Part shown: in pieces, positions 24,086-34,355 of the stretch | Position numbering within the stretch: the first letter of the stretch is position 1 | How the letters are laid out: the number at the start of each line of letters is the position of its first letter | Source of the DNA: Rhizoctonia solani | Taxonomy: Eukaryota > Basidiomycota > Agaricomycetes > Cantharellales > Ceratobasidiaceae | Length of the DNA: 64,000 bases | Direction: 5' to 3' | NCBI RefSeq assembly: GCF_016906535.1 | Contig: NC_057378.1 | Location: 496,001 to 560,000 of the forward strand | Made by a program: the position numbers and the translations under genes | The notes under the pieces: model-generated | Databases searched by the model: none | Told to the model about the DNA's origin: nothing | What the model saw: the letters and a program-made list of their open reading frames with translations, nothing else

Positions 24086-24348
24086 TGTTAAAGTAAATAA
24101 CCAATCTCACAAGAGACATATATATGTATGCTCCGTATCTCATACTATGTACTGTCTCATCTCTGTTCTTATCGTACTGTTTACTCCCGCGATCATAGCT
24201 CATTCAGAGTTGTATTTAACACACATGCATCATGCATTAAATAGATGGGCTCGCTTACACTAAGTATCGTCATACAACATAATCAGAGCTCAACGACTTA
24301 AAGCAAGATATATATATAAGAAGTATATTCGCACGTTTTACTTCAACA
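24086..24348 (+). repeat. 3' LTR of copia element
   Basis: 263 bp, preceded by the purine tract GAGGGGGAG. About 99% identical to the 5' LTR and followed by the AAATC target duplication. Confidence 0.95.
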
Positions 24349-24353
24349 AAATC

Positions 24354-25358
24354 GTATTCCCAACTGCTCTTGTCAGTCTGTGTAGAAATGACTCTACACT
24401 CCTAGATCTAAGTCCGGATTATTTTCTTATGGTAAAAGCACGGCGGCCCGATTGTTGCGGCCTTAACTCAGTGTACACCGTGTGACATATTGTCACTGCA
24501 GATAAATGCAAATCATGTCCTGCCCACCAGCCATAATTTGGTAAACCGCGAGCTTCCTTTTTGGCTGATAGCCAATTAAGTCGCGGGAACCTTTTATAAA
24601 CCTGTTTGGTCAGTTCTTCGATCAAATAAACATCTTGATTATGGACTTGGCGCTAGGAAAAGTCAACCTGATCAACAATTTTCGAGTCCCTGGGTGCAAA
24701 ACCCCTGGCTGATCTAACCGAAGTAGCATAATGCAGATGTGCCTAGCATGGGGTGATGTCATCGATAACCAAGCACTTTCCCGACTACTCACCTAACTTC
24801 CTGCACATAGTACCAGGTACTGTGGAATTTGAATCAACTCTCCGACTTCCTTGCCTTGTCTGGAGCATACAAACTTAATCTCGAGCAGATTTATTCCTAC
24901 TCGAACGCACTTCTCCGAATGCAGGGCCAGTACCTCATTTTATACTGCGATCGTAACCTGCCCTTGTACGAGGTTAAAATGGGCTGAAAAATGGGGCGGA
25001 AATCACTTTTTTAGTACTTGATATTATTTCAATGAAGTAACAGAAGAGGGCAGTACTCGCGCGAGTACAGTAATCCTTTCTTGACCGTTCTCTGGATCGG
25101 GCCAGTGGAGCCCTGACTAGTTCGGCCCAATGTCTTCCGAGTCGGCTCGCCTGGACACTTTCTCGACGCCATTCGAAATGTGAATACAGTGATTCATCAC
25201 TGGGTCCCCGCATACGTGGCGGAGATGGTGGCTCTCTCAGTATCCCAATTGTCAAATTTCAGTTGGTGGTGCGCTGCTATATAACCTAGAGCTGAGAATC
25301 ACACAAAGAACATTGATTCGTACAACCACAATTTTCTCACTTCCAGCAACTGGGTAGC
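24354..25358. other. Intergenic region with phenol hydroxylase promoter
   Basis: No convincing gene. A TATA box (CTATATAACC, about 25278) lies about 80 bp before the ATG at 25359. Confidence 0.5.
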
Positions 25359-27811
25359 ATGTCTTTTTCCACAGTTGACGTCCTTATCATTGGCGCAGGT
25401 AGTTAACAAACCTTACTATACAAACTTGGAAGCAGCTGTACTGATATCCCTTGGTCAGGTCCTGCAGGTCTTATCAGTGCATACAACCTCTCCCAGGCTG
25501 GGCTTCACCTTCGTATTGTTGACAAGAAGCCCAAACGCCTTGAAAAAGGACAAGGCGATGTCTTTCAAATAAGAGGAATGGAGATTGTCGATGTAAGACT
25601 ATAGCCCCAAGCATACAATTTGCGATTGATTAACCTTTGGCTTCCAGAGTCTTGGACTAGCCTCGCCGATTTTAGAAGGCGCCCAACGATGCTCTCATAC
25701 CGCGGCCTACCAGTCTACCCCTACAAGTAACGGAGAAATATCCCTAGTCGCCAGGAAGAGTGCTGTCGAGGGTGTGGATACCAACATGCCGTTCATGGGG
25801 ATGTTCCCTCAGAGCTCCTTGGAGGGCATTTTGCGCGAGGCAATTGCCTCTGGTCGAAAGCATATACCCAGCGCGACGTTTTTGCCACAGTCTCAGTCAC
25901 TAGGAAATCCGACCAAACTATCAGTCGAGCAGGGCGTATTCCCTGTGAAGATGAAGGTTGAAAGCACCTCTATTAACGAACGCTATCCAGTTGTCGTGAG
26001 CTTGAAGCACCCTAATGGAGAGATAGAAACCGTACGAGCCCAGCACCCGCTCGGTTGTGATGGAGCACATTCATGGATTCGTGCTCAATTGGGGATCCAG
26101 ATGGTCGGAGAAACCTCTGGTATGTTCACCTTCTTCCCAACGTCGACCAGAATATTGAAACAGGAGGTTTTTTCCTTTAGACCAGGTTTGGGGTGTTATA
26201 GACGGGCATGTTGATACGGACTTTCCTGATGTTCGTTCAATGTGCTCATTCGACAACAATGGTCGAGTAAGTGACTGGGAAAAATAACAGGAAGAGCACG
26301 GAGCTGATAACTATAATCTTAAGCACGGGGTTCTGGTCCCAAGAGAAGCTGACACGGTGCGGTTTACAATTCAGCTCTCGGAATCGGATGTTTCCGTCGA
26401 CCCTGAAACCGGACGTGTTGACCGGACCAAGGTTGGAGCAGACAGAATGATAGAGGTTAGTGATGGGTCATATGATAGAATATCCAATCTCACGTTGTTC
26501 TCAACTAGATCGTCAAGGACATGATGAAGCCATATCGTGTCGATTTTGATCAAGAAATCCACTGGTCGGGTGTTTACGTGATTGGACAGAGGCTGGCATC
26601 GAGATATCAAGACGAGAACAGCAGGGTATTTATAATCGGAGACGCTTGTGAGTAGTGCATTTTTTCCCTTTATAATATTAAAGGGAGTTGATCTTAATTA
26701 CTCTGTTTGGATGACCAGGTCACACTCATTCGCCCCATGCCGGGCAAGGGATGAATGCCGCCATCAATGATGCACACAACTTATCATGGAAGCTCGTACA
26801 TGTGCTCAAAGGCTGGGCCACACGAGACTTGCTAAACACAGTCAGTCCCGGTCATTCCATACTCCAATCCCATCTGACGTGTATGAGCATACAGTACGAG
26901 TCGGAGCGCCGTGGATTTGCAGTTAAGCTCATTGAGCTCCACGAACGAATTGCAGAATTCATGTCGGGGAGAGCGCTGGAGGGTACGTTTGACGAGTAAG
27001 TCCCCCGAGCTAGAATACATGTTATGCCCTGCTAATGATTATCTCAAGCTTTATGGCCAGTTCGATGAAGTTTGTGTGGTGAGTTTGATTATAGAATGGT
27101 GATCTCGCAATTATTAATTCTGAATGCACGACTAGCGGTGTCGGTACACACTACCCAGGCTCTATAGCAGTCGACCCATCTAATCAGGCACTAGCTCCGG
27201 GCATTGTTATCGGAGAGGTAAGCATGTGCGAGTCTACGACCACCTAATAAAATCACTGACCCACCCCCAGCGCTTCCCCCATCATATCATCCTCCGTACA
27301 GCCGACCTGCAGCCATATTCTACCCTCGACCTACTCAAGTCCGACAACATCTACAAGCTCATCATTTTAACAGGAGACGCCAAAGATACGAACCAGAAAC
27401 AGAAATTAGAAGAAGCAGGGAAAACGTTGAACCACTGGCTCCTCCAACGCCCGAGGATGTTCCAGATATATACAATCATGTGAGTTGACTTGTACTTTGT
27501 ATATATATGCGCGGGTGCATTCCAGGTCCATGGGCTCACGATATTTTGTGTACAGGGTGGCAAAGAAGGAAACTGCGAGCTATACTGATATCCCAGAGTC
27601 TCTACGACCTTACTGGGATACAGTCTTTCTCGACGACGCGGGATATGCGGCGCAGGCAGGGGGCGGAAAGGCTTATCAGACTTTCGGGGTTGGGCCGGAA
27701 GGGTGTGTAGCGCTCGTCAGACCCGACGGGCATGTTGCGGCGCTAGCTCCTCTTGAAGCAGGGCAGATTCTCGAAGCTCTATGTTCTGTGAGGGTGCCGC
27801 TCGCCAACTGA
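25359..27811 (+). CDS. FAD-dependent phenol 2-monooxygenase
   Basis: Multi-exon gene. Exon 1 (MSFSTVDVLIIGA) joins over the first intron to GPAGLISAYNLSQAG, completing the GxGxxG FAD-binding Rossmann motif. Further on are QSSLEGILREAI, the central CDGAHSWIRAQLG motif (NAD(P)H/FAD 'DG' region; about 26055-26100), [20 protein letters not shown] (second FAD contact, split by an intron near 26650-26720), and YESERRGFA. The C-terminal third (FPHHIILRTADLQPYS to the end) matches the thioredoxin-like dimerisation domain of phenol hydroxylases. The family hydroxylates phenols to catechols with NADPH and O2. The stop is at 27809-27811. I followed several junctions and found no frame break. Chosen over salicylate-type hydroxylases because of the C-terminal domain. 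Confidence 0.92.
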
Positions 27812-27902
27812 TCTTTCGTTTCTATTATGCATATAATCCGGATATTTATAGACAATCAGTAATATAGACCATGACAATAGCATCTTATACATCCAAGAGT
27901 GA

Positions 27903-28325
27903 TCAGGCATCCGGGGTGACGTTGTCATCGGCTGGTACTACCGTACCGATCTAAGACATACTCCATAAGTACCAATTCAATCTTATAGCTATCAAACACC
28001 TACCTTGCACAACGGGCTAATTCATAACGATTCCCAGAAATCGGCCAAACGTTAGACTTCGATCATATTTATAAAAACTTGTTCCACTTACGCGCCAGCA
28101 TGGCCACATAGCCTCTTACTAATACCCACCGATCACACCGCGAATGAGGTTTGGTTCTACGATCTACGAAACGACTACTTACGCGATATCCGAACTGCAG
28201 GAGCAGTCTCATAAGTCACCCACTCGTACAATGAGATAAACTACTTACTTGGGTTGTGCAGGGATAGCTGCGGCGGTTACAACGCTCAAGAAACCGAGCA
28301 AGGCAACAAGCGTGAAAGATTTCAT
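27903..28325 (-). CDS. Micro-exon gene for a small secreted peptide with a Kex2-type site
   Basis: Five exons on the minus strand: 28249-28325, 28183-28194 (12 nt), 28092-28118, 28004-28016 (13 nt), 27903-27950. Coding length is 177 nt, 58 residues. Every intron (53-75 bp) has GT and AG ends, three donors being GTAAGT. The product starts with a strong signal peptide, MKSFTLVALLGFLSVVTAAA, then a short pro-region (IPAQPNSDIA), dibasic KR, and a putative mature peptide beginning LCGHAGAPLCK with two Cys, ending in an acidic tail. A TATA box (GTATATAAAACC on the minus strand, about 28400-28413) lies some 80 bp upstream. I recognise no family. Another acceptor for intron 2 gives a shorter product without KR. 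Role unknown; effector or signalling peptide are guesses. Confidence 0.55.
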
Positions 28326-29080
28326 ATAGGCAAGGCGAAAGTAGAGATACTCTAGTACTGGGTGGTACAGCTCCCAAATCGAGCACCACTAACGAGGAGG
28401 GTTTTATATACCCAGAGCAGCCGATGCTTAACAAAGAAGAGAAAGAGAGCAAATTCTTATCCACAAGGTCCCGTGGATTCAAAACGGTCATCGGCATCCT
28501 GTTTGAGCTCCCACGTACGTACAAGTTCCGAGACGGGGTTATATTAGTAGATACTACCTCTAAGATAATCCACGGACAATCCGAATCAAAGGTGTCCATG
28601 TGCAACTTTATGCCGAGAATCAAAAAGGCACAAGGTAAAAATAGAAGAAGGGGTGGAAAGGTTGAATGAAGCCTCGTAATCCGAGTTCAAATCCTGCTTA
28701 CATCTCCCCTTCTGCCTTTGATCCTGATTGCTATGAAGGTGGCGTGGTTGCCTTTTCGGGAAAGTCCTGTGTCATAGTTCCGTGGTTCTATCTCTGCGAT
28801 AAAACCGCAAATGTCCGGATAACCGGTCAGACTTGTCGACAGAGGGAATTGTGGCAAGCTAGCACCTTGACCGGTCTCATTTTAGAAATGCCAAGTAACG
28901 TTGGGCTTGTCTATGTATCCATGAACTCTTAGATACACAGATGGATACTTACCTCAGAGACTGATAAGATCCCACACGACTTGTCAAGACAAGTTAATAA
29001 AAGGGGCCCCATGACCATTACATCTCATTCATAGACTATACAAATCCCTCTATACACTCGATACAAGACACACAAAAAAA
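28326..29080. other. Intergenic region
   Basis: Promoter of the small secreted peptide gene and the 3' side of ERG25. A plus-strand open frame at 28669-28932 lacks a domain, splice context or promoter support and is not called. Confidence 0.4.
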
Positions 29081-30300
29081 TCAGTCCCTCTTGCCCTTTC
29101 GCCCAAATGCACTCTTCTTTTCGGCCTCGTTGGCAGCGACAATACCCTCCTGCTCGGTCTCTTCCAACAGCTTCTTCTCGAGCTCGGCACGATCTTTGGC
29201 GCTTGCAGAGGCAAGACGAGCCTTGTACGCTCGGTACTTGTCGTCGGTGCCGAACATGTAGTCGAGCCAGCGGAACGAGGTCGAGTAGTTCTATACGTCA
29301 TAGTTTGGTTAAAAAAGGGGGGTTAATCAAGAGAGAGACAGGCAACATACGTTGACAAAGGCCATGTGATGGAAGTCATGATGATCCGCACCAGACCAGA
29401 ACGGGATGATACGGTTCAACGACCACGGGAAATCTACCCAAACACAGTTTAGCCCCATCATTCCCATCAACAATAAAATGAAAAAAACTGACCATAACCG
29501 GAATGAGCATCAATGGCCTGGAAGAGCCTCAAAGTGACCCAAATGTACACGGTGAAAATGTGCAAGTTTTGGGTGAACCAGCAGTACAACAACGGTCCGC
29601 CGATCGTGCCCGTGCCTAGAATCAACACCTCGGCCGGATGGGCGTATTCAGCAGCAAGACCAAAGGGAGCCGAGTACTTGTGGTGGATCTTGTGAATGTG
29701 CTTGTACAGGGGTCCATAGTGCAGCGCTTGGTGGGCGAAGTAGTGAAAGGCGTCTTCAAAGACGAAGAAGAATGCGACTTGGGCGGCAATGGTTTGCCAC
29801 GACGGGAACGGGACTTGCCAGGTCTGCATACCGCATGCTTCTGCCAAGGGGTGGAAGAACCAGATTTGGGGGAGTTCGATGGTAAAGTGGGAAAAGAGCA
29901 CGAGTTTGGTGCATTCCCATTGCTCCTTTGCCGATGGCACTTTTCCCTATGACGAAATGAGCCTGTATTCGCCTTAGAAGTAATAGAGCTTACAGGCTGG
30001 AGTTTCCATCGATTAAAGTAGGGCATGGCATCAATGATGATCCAAGGAATGCATCGTCCAAAGTATACAACCTATCACATCGTCAGCACCCAGTTAAAAA
30101 AAAAAAAAAAAGATGGAAAAGGGGAAACGCACCTCGTGCATGATAAAGCTCATCAAGCCAGTAGCAATAATTGGGTTCCCAATCCACATGTACCATGCAG
30201 CCCACTGACTCTCTAACCAGCTAAGATTGGAAAAGTCGGTGCCGGCAGCGGCGTACAGCTCTTGCGCGCTCGCATGATGACCGAGCGTCGTCGAGTTCAT
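29081..30300 (-). CDS. ERG25: C-4 methylsterol oxidase (ERG25)
   Basis: Minus-strand, multi-exon. It starts [20 protein letters not shown], followed by hydrophobic membrane segments ([38 protein letters not shown]). The fatty-acid-hydroxylase histidine boxes are complete: HYFAHQALH (about 29745), HKIHHKY (about 29700), and HHDFHHM (about 29375). The last exon has a charged tail ending GRKGKRD, a basic ER-retention-like end. The enzyme is an ER di-iron oxidase that removes C-4 methyl groups in ergosterol synthesis. One intron (about 30070-30132) contains a run of about 16 A/T. The long AT/TA-free coding stretches and intact boxes suggest an active enzyme. Confidence 0.94.
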
Positions 30301-30800
30301 TTTGAAGGTTGGTCCTCTATGCTCAAAGGAAAGAGCAGGAGTAAAGAGGGTGACTGGTGTGTATAAGAGAAACACCCCCAAGACCAAGACGGAGTCCACT
30401 GGAAAAATCCGTTGGTCGCGCTCCGCTTTTTGACTGGTCCAAAAATCGAACGACTTTACGCGAGACCCTAGAAAGGGTCTGAGAACGTACCACGTGATCG
30501 CGTTTCAAGGTCCGAGGAGAGAATGCATGTCGGCATCGGATGATTTGTGTTGGGGCATGACGCGATAAGTATACATGATACGATTTTAACGTAACACAAT
30601 TAGGAAATTTGAAACGTACAAGCTCAAGTAAACGAGAAAAGAAAAGAAAAAACGATGCGCATGGACCAAACGCATACAGAGAAACATAATGTACGACTAG
30701 AATGTACTTGTACGATACACAAAAACCCAGACCCAAATGAATACACATAAATCTAGTCTCTCGACATGGTATCAAATGCACGACTGTCTAGCCCTCTCTA
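30301..30800. other. Intergenic region, ERG25 promoter
   Basis: 500 bp upstream of ERG25 and downstream of the next minus-strand gene. No other feature recognised. Confidence 0.5.
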
Positions 30801-33346
30801 CTATTGTTGCGGTGCCTGTTGCCCGCCCACGGCCTTTCTCTCCGTAACAACCGCATTCACCCACTCCCACATCGCCCTCTCGAGCATATCCTCCCACCCA
30901 GCCTCGTGCTTTGCAACCACAATCGGCGAAAACTGGTTGGGCGCGTATCGTATCTGTCCATGCTGCGCCTCGCTCTGCTGCGGTGCTTGGTGGAAATGCC
31001 GAGTCGGCGCCGTCGAGTGTTCCACGGGGACAATGTCGATTACATAGCGAAGTTTGAGTGCGCTATTCAAATACAAATAATAATAATAAAATTGTCAGTA
31101 AATCAAAGTAATGGGTAGACGAGAAAAGGCAGGAACGCACGCAGCCCACAAGCCCAAGTTTTCCCTACGCCTAAACGTCCAGCTCCCAGCAGCCCGCTCT
31201 TCACTCGTCGCAAGCGCAGTCTCGTGTATGCTCTCGGCATTAATAAACCCCCACGCCTTTTTCGATTTTCGCACGCCCGAGTTGTACGCCACGCATAGCA
31301 TATGTCCGTCCGAGAGGACGTTGAGCAGGGTTTCCCGTGTCGGCGCAGGGGGGATGAGGCTCGAAAGTTCAGTTGGGAGAAGGAACCGGAGGAGAGACGT
31401 TGTTCGTCCTAATCAGACACATCCCTGGAGTCAATACCCACAACCTCGACAAGCACGAAACGAGGAAACCAAAAACGTACCGATCAAGTCTCCGCCAAAC
31501 GGTTCCACACTCGCCCAGTCCGGCAACCCATCCTCGTCTCCATCCCCTTCTTCTTCCTCTTCCTCTTCATTCTCTTCAATAATCCCCTCTTCCCGCTCGC
31601 TCAAGACGCTCAAATACTTCATCGTATCGCTCACCCTCCGACTCGCAACCTCGTCCTCGGAATCACTCATCACCAAGCTCGAGGAAGGAGTATCCGACCC
31701 GCCACTCGCCAACTCGGACTTGCGACTCTTGCGCCGCTCGCGATCCCACCCTCGCCGCCCGGCCCCACGACCACGGAACAAGAGCGCATCAACCACGTCG
31801 AGGTACCGCCCCACCGCAGTCTTGGCGTCGTGCACGTCGGCGGGGGCGAGGTCCGGGCGGTAAAGCCACCCGCCACCGAGCACGAGCCGTTCGTCCCAGA
31901 CCTCCTTTTTCTCAGGCTCGTCGGCGAACAAGTCCTCTTCGTCCGATTCGGACCATACTTGCACCGCGCCCCGCCCGTGCACGAGCACCGTCTCGGTCGA
32001 TGCGCCCGTCGGTGTGCGCAGGCGCGGTAGGTTCTGCGATTGGGTTTGCGAAAAGGACGTGGCAGAGTCTTTGTCGGCTTCGTCGCCCGAGTTGGATAGG
32101 AACGCCGGGGTGTTGGATCGTGAGCTGGCGCTGTGTTGGTCGTGAGGTTGGGCGCTCAGCATAGACGATGATGGCCGCTCGGGTGTGACCGACGGATCGA
32201 CAATGCGGGACTTTTCTTCCAACGACCGGAGAGAGATCAATACGTCCAGAGCAGCGCGCCGAACGAGTGCGACAGGATCTTCGGGACGAGAAGGAAACGG
32301 CTGAGTGGACACACCCGCTCCTGGACCTACGCTCGGACGGGGCTTGGAGGGTGAACCGGGAACGCTGCCTATGCTCGGCGTGGGACTGACCACTCTCGCC
32401 CCCGTCCCTGGTCCTGGCCCTCCTCGTCCAGGAGAAGCAGGCAGACTTGAGGCCAAGACACTAGCTAAACTTTGCACGCCAAGATTCATCTGCACCATCG
32501 GGTCCTTTTTCGTTCCTGGAGCCGAAAACACGGGTGACCGGTACACTCCCAGTGCTTTGCCTGTGTGTGTCGGATGGTCGTCTGGTAACGAAACGACATA
32601 GTCCCGAACGGCCCGAATAGCATGCGTGGTAATGCGTAACGTGTCAAGGACGTCGAATCTTGCGTTGGGGTTGGGGGACTGGGTGGTCGGACCAAGCGAG
32701 GGAGATGCATCCGGGGTGGTAACTTCAGGGGTAATCCTCCACGCCTGTTCAACCGCCTTTAAATCACGTATAACCCCTGGTTTAAGTTGAGCAGAATCAA
32801 CATGGTACGATTTGGGCAAATGCACAAATGGAATTCGGGTCGATGAAATAGGGACCATGGGAGAGGGCGGTAATTCCGGAATACTAGTCACTGAACTCGC
32901 CGCTCGGACGTGTTTGCCGCCTATAGCAGGTACAAGTCCTTTGTTCCTCGTCATGGGTCTATTCCCTCGTCAACATCGGTTCAAAAAGTAACCACCCAAG
33001 AGGCTCACCGATGTTTGGATTGTAATCCCGTCTTGGTGAAATAATGCTGTAAATGTTCAATGCTCCCTAGGGCCATGACACTCTCCCGCTTGGCTGCGCT
33101 CCGACTGAAAGGCTTGGGGGTAGCTCTGAGTGTGTTTGGATAGATGGCTGGCTGACGACGTGATTTTTTGAGTTCCGCATCTCCAAGTTCGCTCGGTTCG
33201 TCCACGATAATCGTACCATCCAGCGGTTGTGGAGGAGAAGGCCTAGGCGACGATACTACAAGCGTCGTATCGATCGTTGGTCGCTTCGGTGGCGGAGACA
33301 TAGTGCGCGAAGGTAAAGGAGGAGAGGAATCCGCCATGGTATGCAC
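30801..33346 (-). CDS. Conserved hypothetical protein with low-complexity centre and calponin-homology-like C-terminus
   Basis: Four exons. Exon 1 (33346 to about 33009) encodes a Pro/Ser-rich start and GSIEHLQHYFTKTGL. It joins by a CG|A junction to the long exon ending near 31481, which contains Pro/Ser/Gly-rich sequence, an acidic Glu run and phosphosite-like Ser/Asp clusters (SDSEDE). The third exon reads LLRFLLPTELSSLIPPAPTRE, LLNVLSDGHMLCVAYNSG and KAWGFINAESIHE. The leucine spacing and the DGHMLC phrase resemble a calponin-homology domain (inference). The last exon ends AVGGQQAPQQ at 30801. ATG 33337 (MADSSPPLPS) is an alternative start. No enzymatic motif seen; a cytoskeletal or polarity role would be a guess. 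Confidence 0.75.
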
Positions 33347-34355
33347 TGCAACTTATATGGTACGATATATATATTTATAAAACACCTAATTGAAACTCGA
33401 TCTGCATGATCTACCGTGTCAAGTTCAGCCTCGTATCACATTCCCAGCCAGGTACTCACAATTAACTCTGGGCCCCCGACGGAGCAAGGGTTTCGACGTG
33501 CGGATGTCGTACTACGTGTCAGTCGCGACGATAGGGATGGAATCAAGCATAATTATAAATTGAGTTGGAGATGGTTCTCCCCGCGTCACGTAATCCATCT
33601 TGGCGCTTCCGGGGCTGTGGCGGCGGTGGCTATTCGGGTTATGGCGATGTTCAGACGCATATGACTGTGATTGGCTTGTGATTATTTCGACTGAATTGTT
33701 GCCGTGTATTTTCCGAGAGCTTCTGTCAGAAGAAAGCATCCTGTTTGTAGAAATATGGCTGGCGGATTGCATCGTATATACAAGTACTCGAGTACATACA
33801 CTGGAATAGGGGGATACACAGGGGTATACGCCCCAGTAGCATGTATATAGCATGTGCCTGTGTACGTGAGGACTCATTCCTCTCACTGCTACACATCCCG
33901 GTCTCCAACACCATGCAAGGTTAACATTCGGACAATACGTATGCGCGTTTGAACAAGAATCGGGTTGAAAAGAACGTCAACATATACTGACTATAGGATC
34001 AAACGTCTCTCAGTTTGATTCATGCTGAGGAATGCATACCGAGCTCACTGTTTTCAGGCTACATTGTACCGGGAAAAAAAGGCATTACCTCACCGACATA
34101 CTGAATTTCGGAATCTTATCAGGGTGATATATCGCGTCACAGCCCACCTCCCCGGTTCATTTAAATGTCTATTGTATCATTCGGGAAACTGCTCTGATCC
34201 TGCAAAACGCAACACTGCTATGGCTACCGAATCCAGTGTATAAAAGCCCGGAATAAACACGATCAAACTTCAAATTTCCACAACCTAAAATCAACGCCTG
34301 TTTGGAGTTAATCATTAGTTTAGTGTTGGTGATTCGTGCAGATGATTCCACATAC
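33347..34355. other. Intergenic region
   Basis: No gene recognised. AT-rich sequence with a TATA run (about 33365-33378) immediately upstream of the preceding minus-strand gene. A TATA-like GTATAAAAGCC near 34238 on the plus strand is not followed by a supported coding frame. Confidence 0.4.

Larger units (their letters stand above)
20922..24348 (+). mobile_element. Copia (Ty1/copia) LTR retrotransposon, internally deleted and non-autonomous
   Basis: 3.4-kb element flanked by a 5-bp target-site duplication AAATC (20917-20921 and 24349-24353). It has two LTRs, a primer-binding site complementary to the initiator-tRNA-Met anticodon loop, a gag-like start, reverse transcriptase and RNase H, and a purine tract GAGGGGGAG just before the 3' LTR. 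Protease and most of integrase are missing, and gag is cut short. The near-identical LTRs show recent insertion, so mobilisation in trans by an intact relative is the likely explanation. RT precedes RNase H with no integrase after it, as expected for copia rather than gypsy. Confidence 0.95.

Noticed and set aside
28640..28705. tRNA-like B box (GAGTTCAAATCC)
   Set aside because: The flanking bases do not form a T-arm and there is no A box at a proper distance.
30323..30781. Open frame of 152 codons on the minus strand
   Set aside because: It lies in the ERG25 promoter, with no domain, and splits into unrelated composition.
31111..31863. 250-codon plus-strand open frame
   Set aside because: Antisense to the hypothetical protein gene, crossing its introns; low-complexity shadow.
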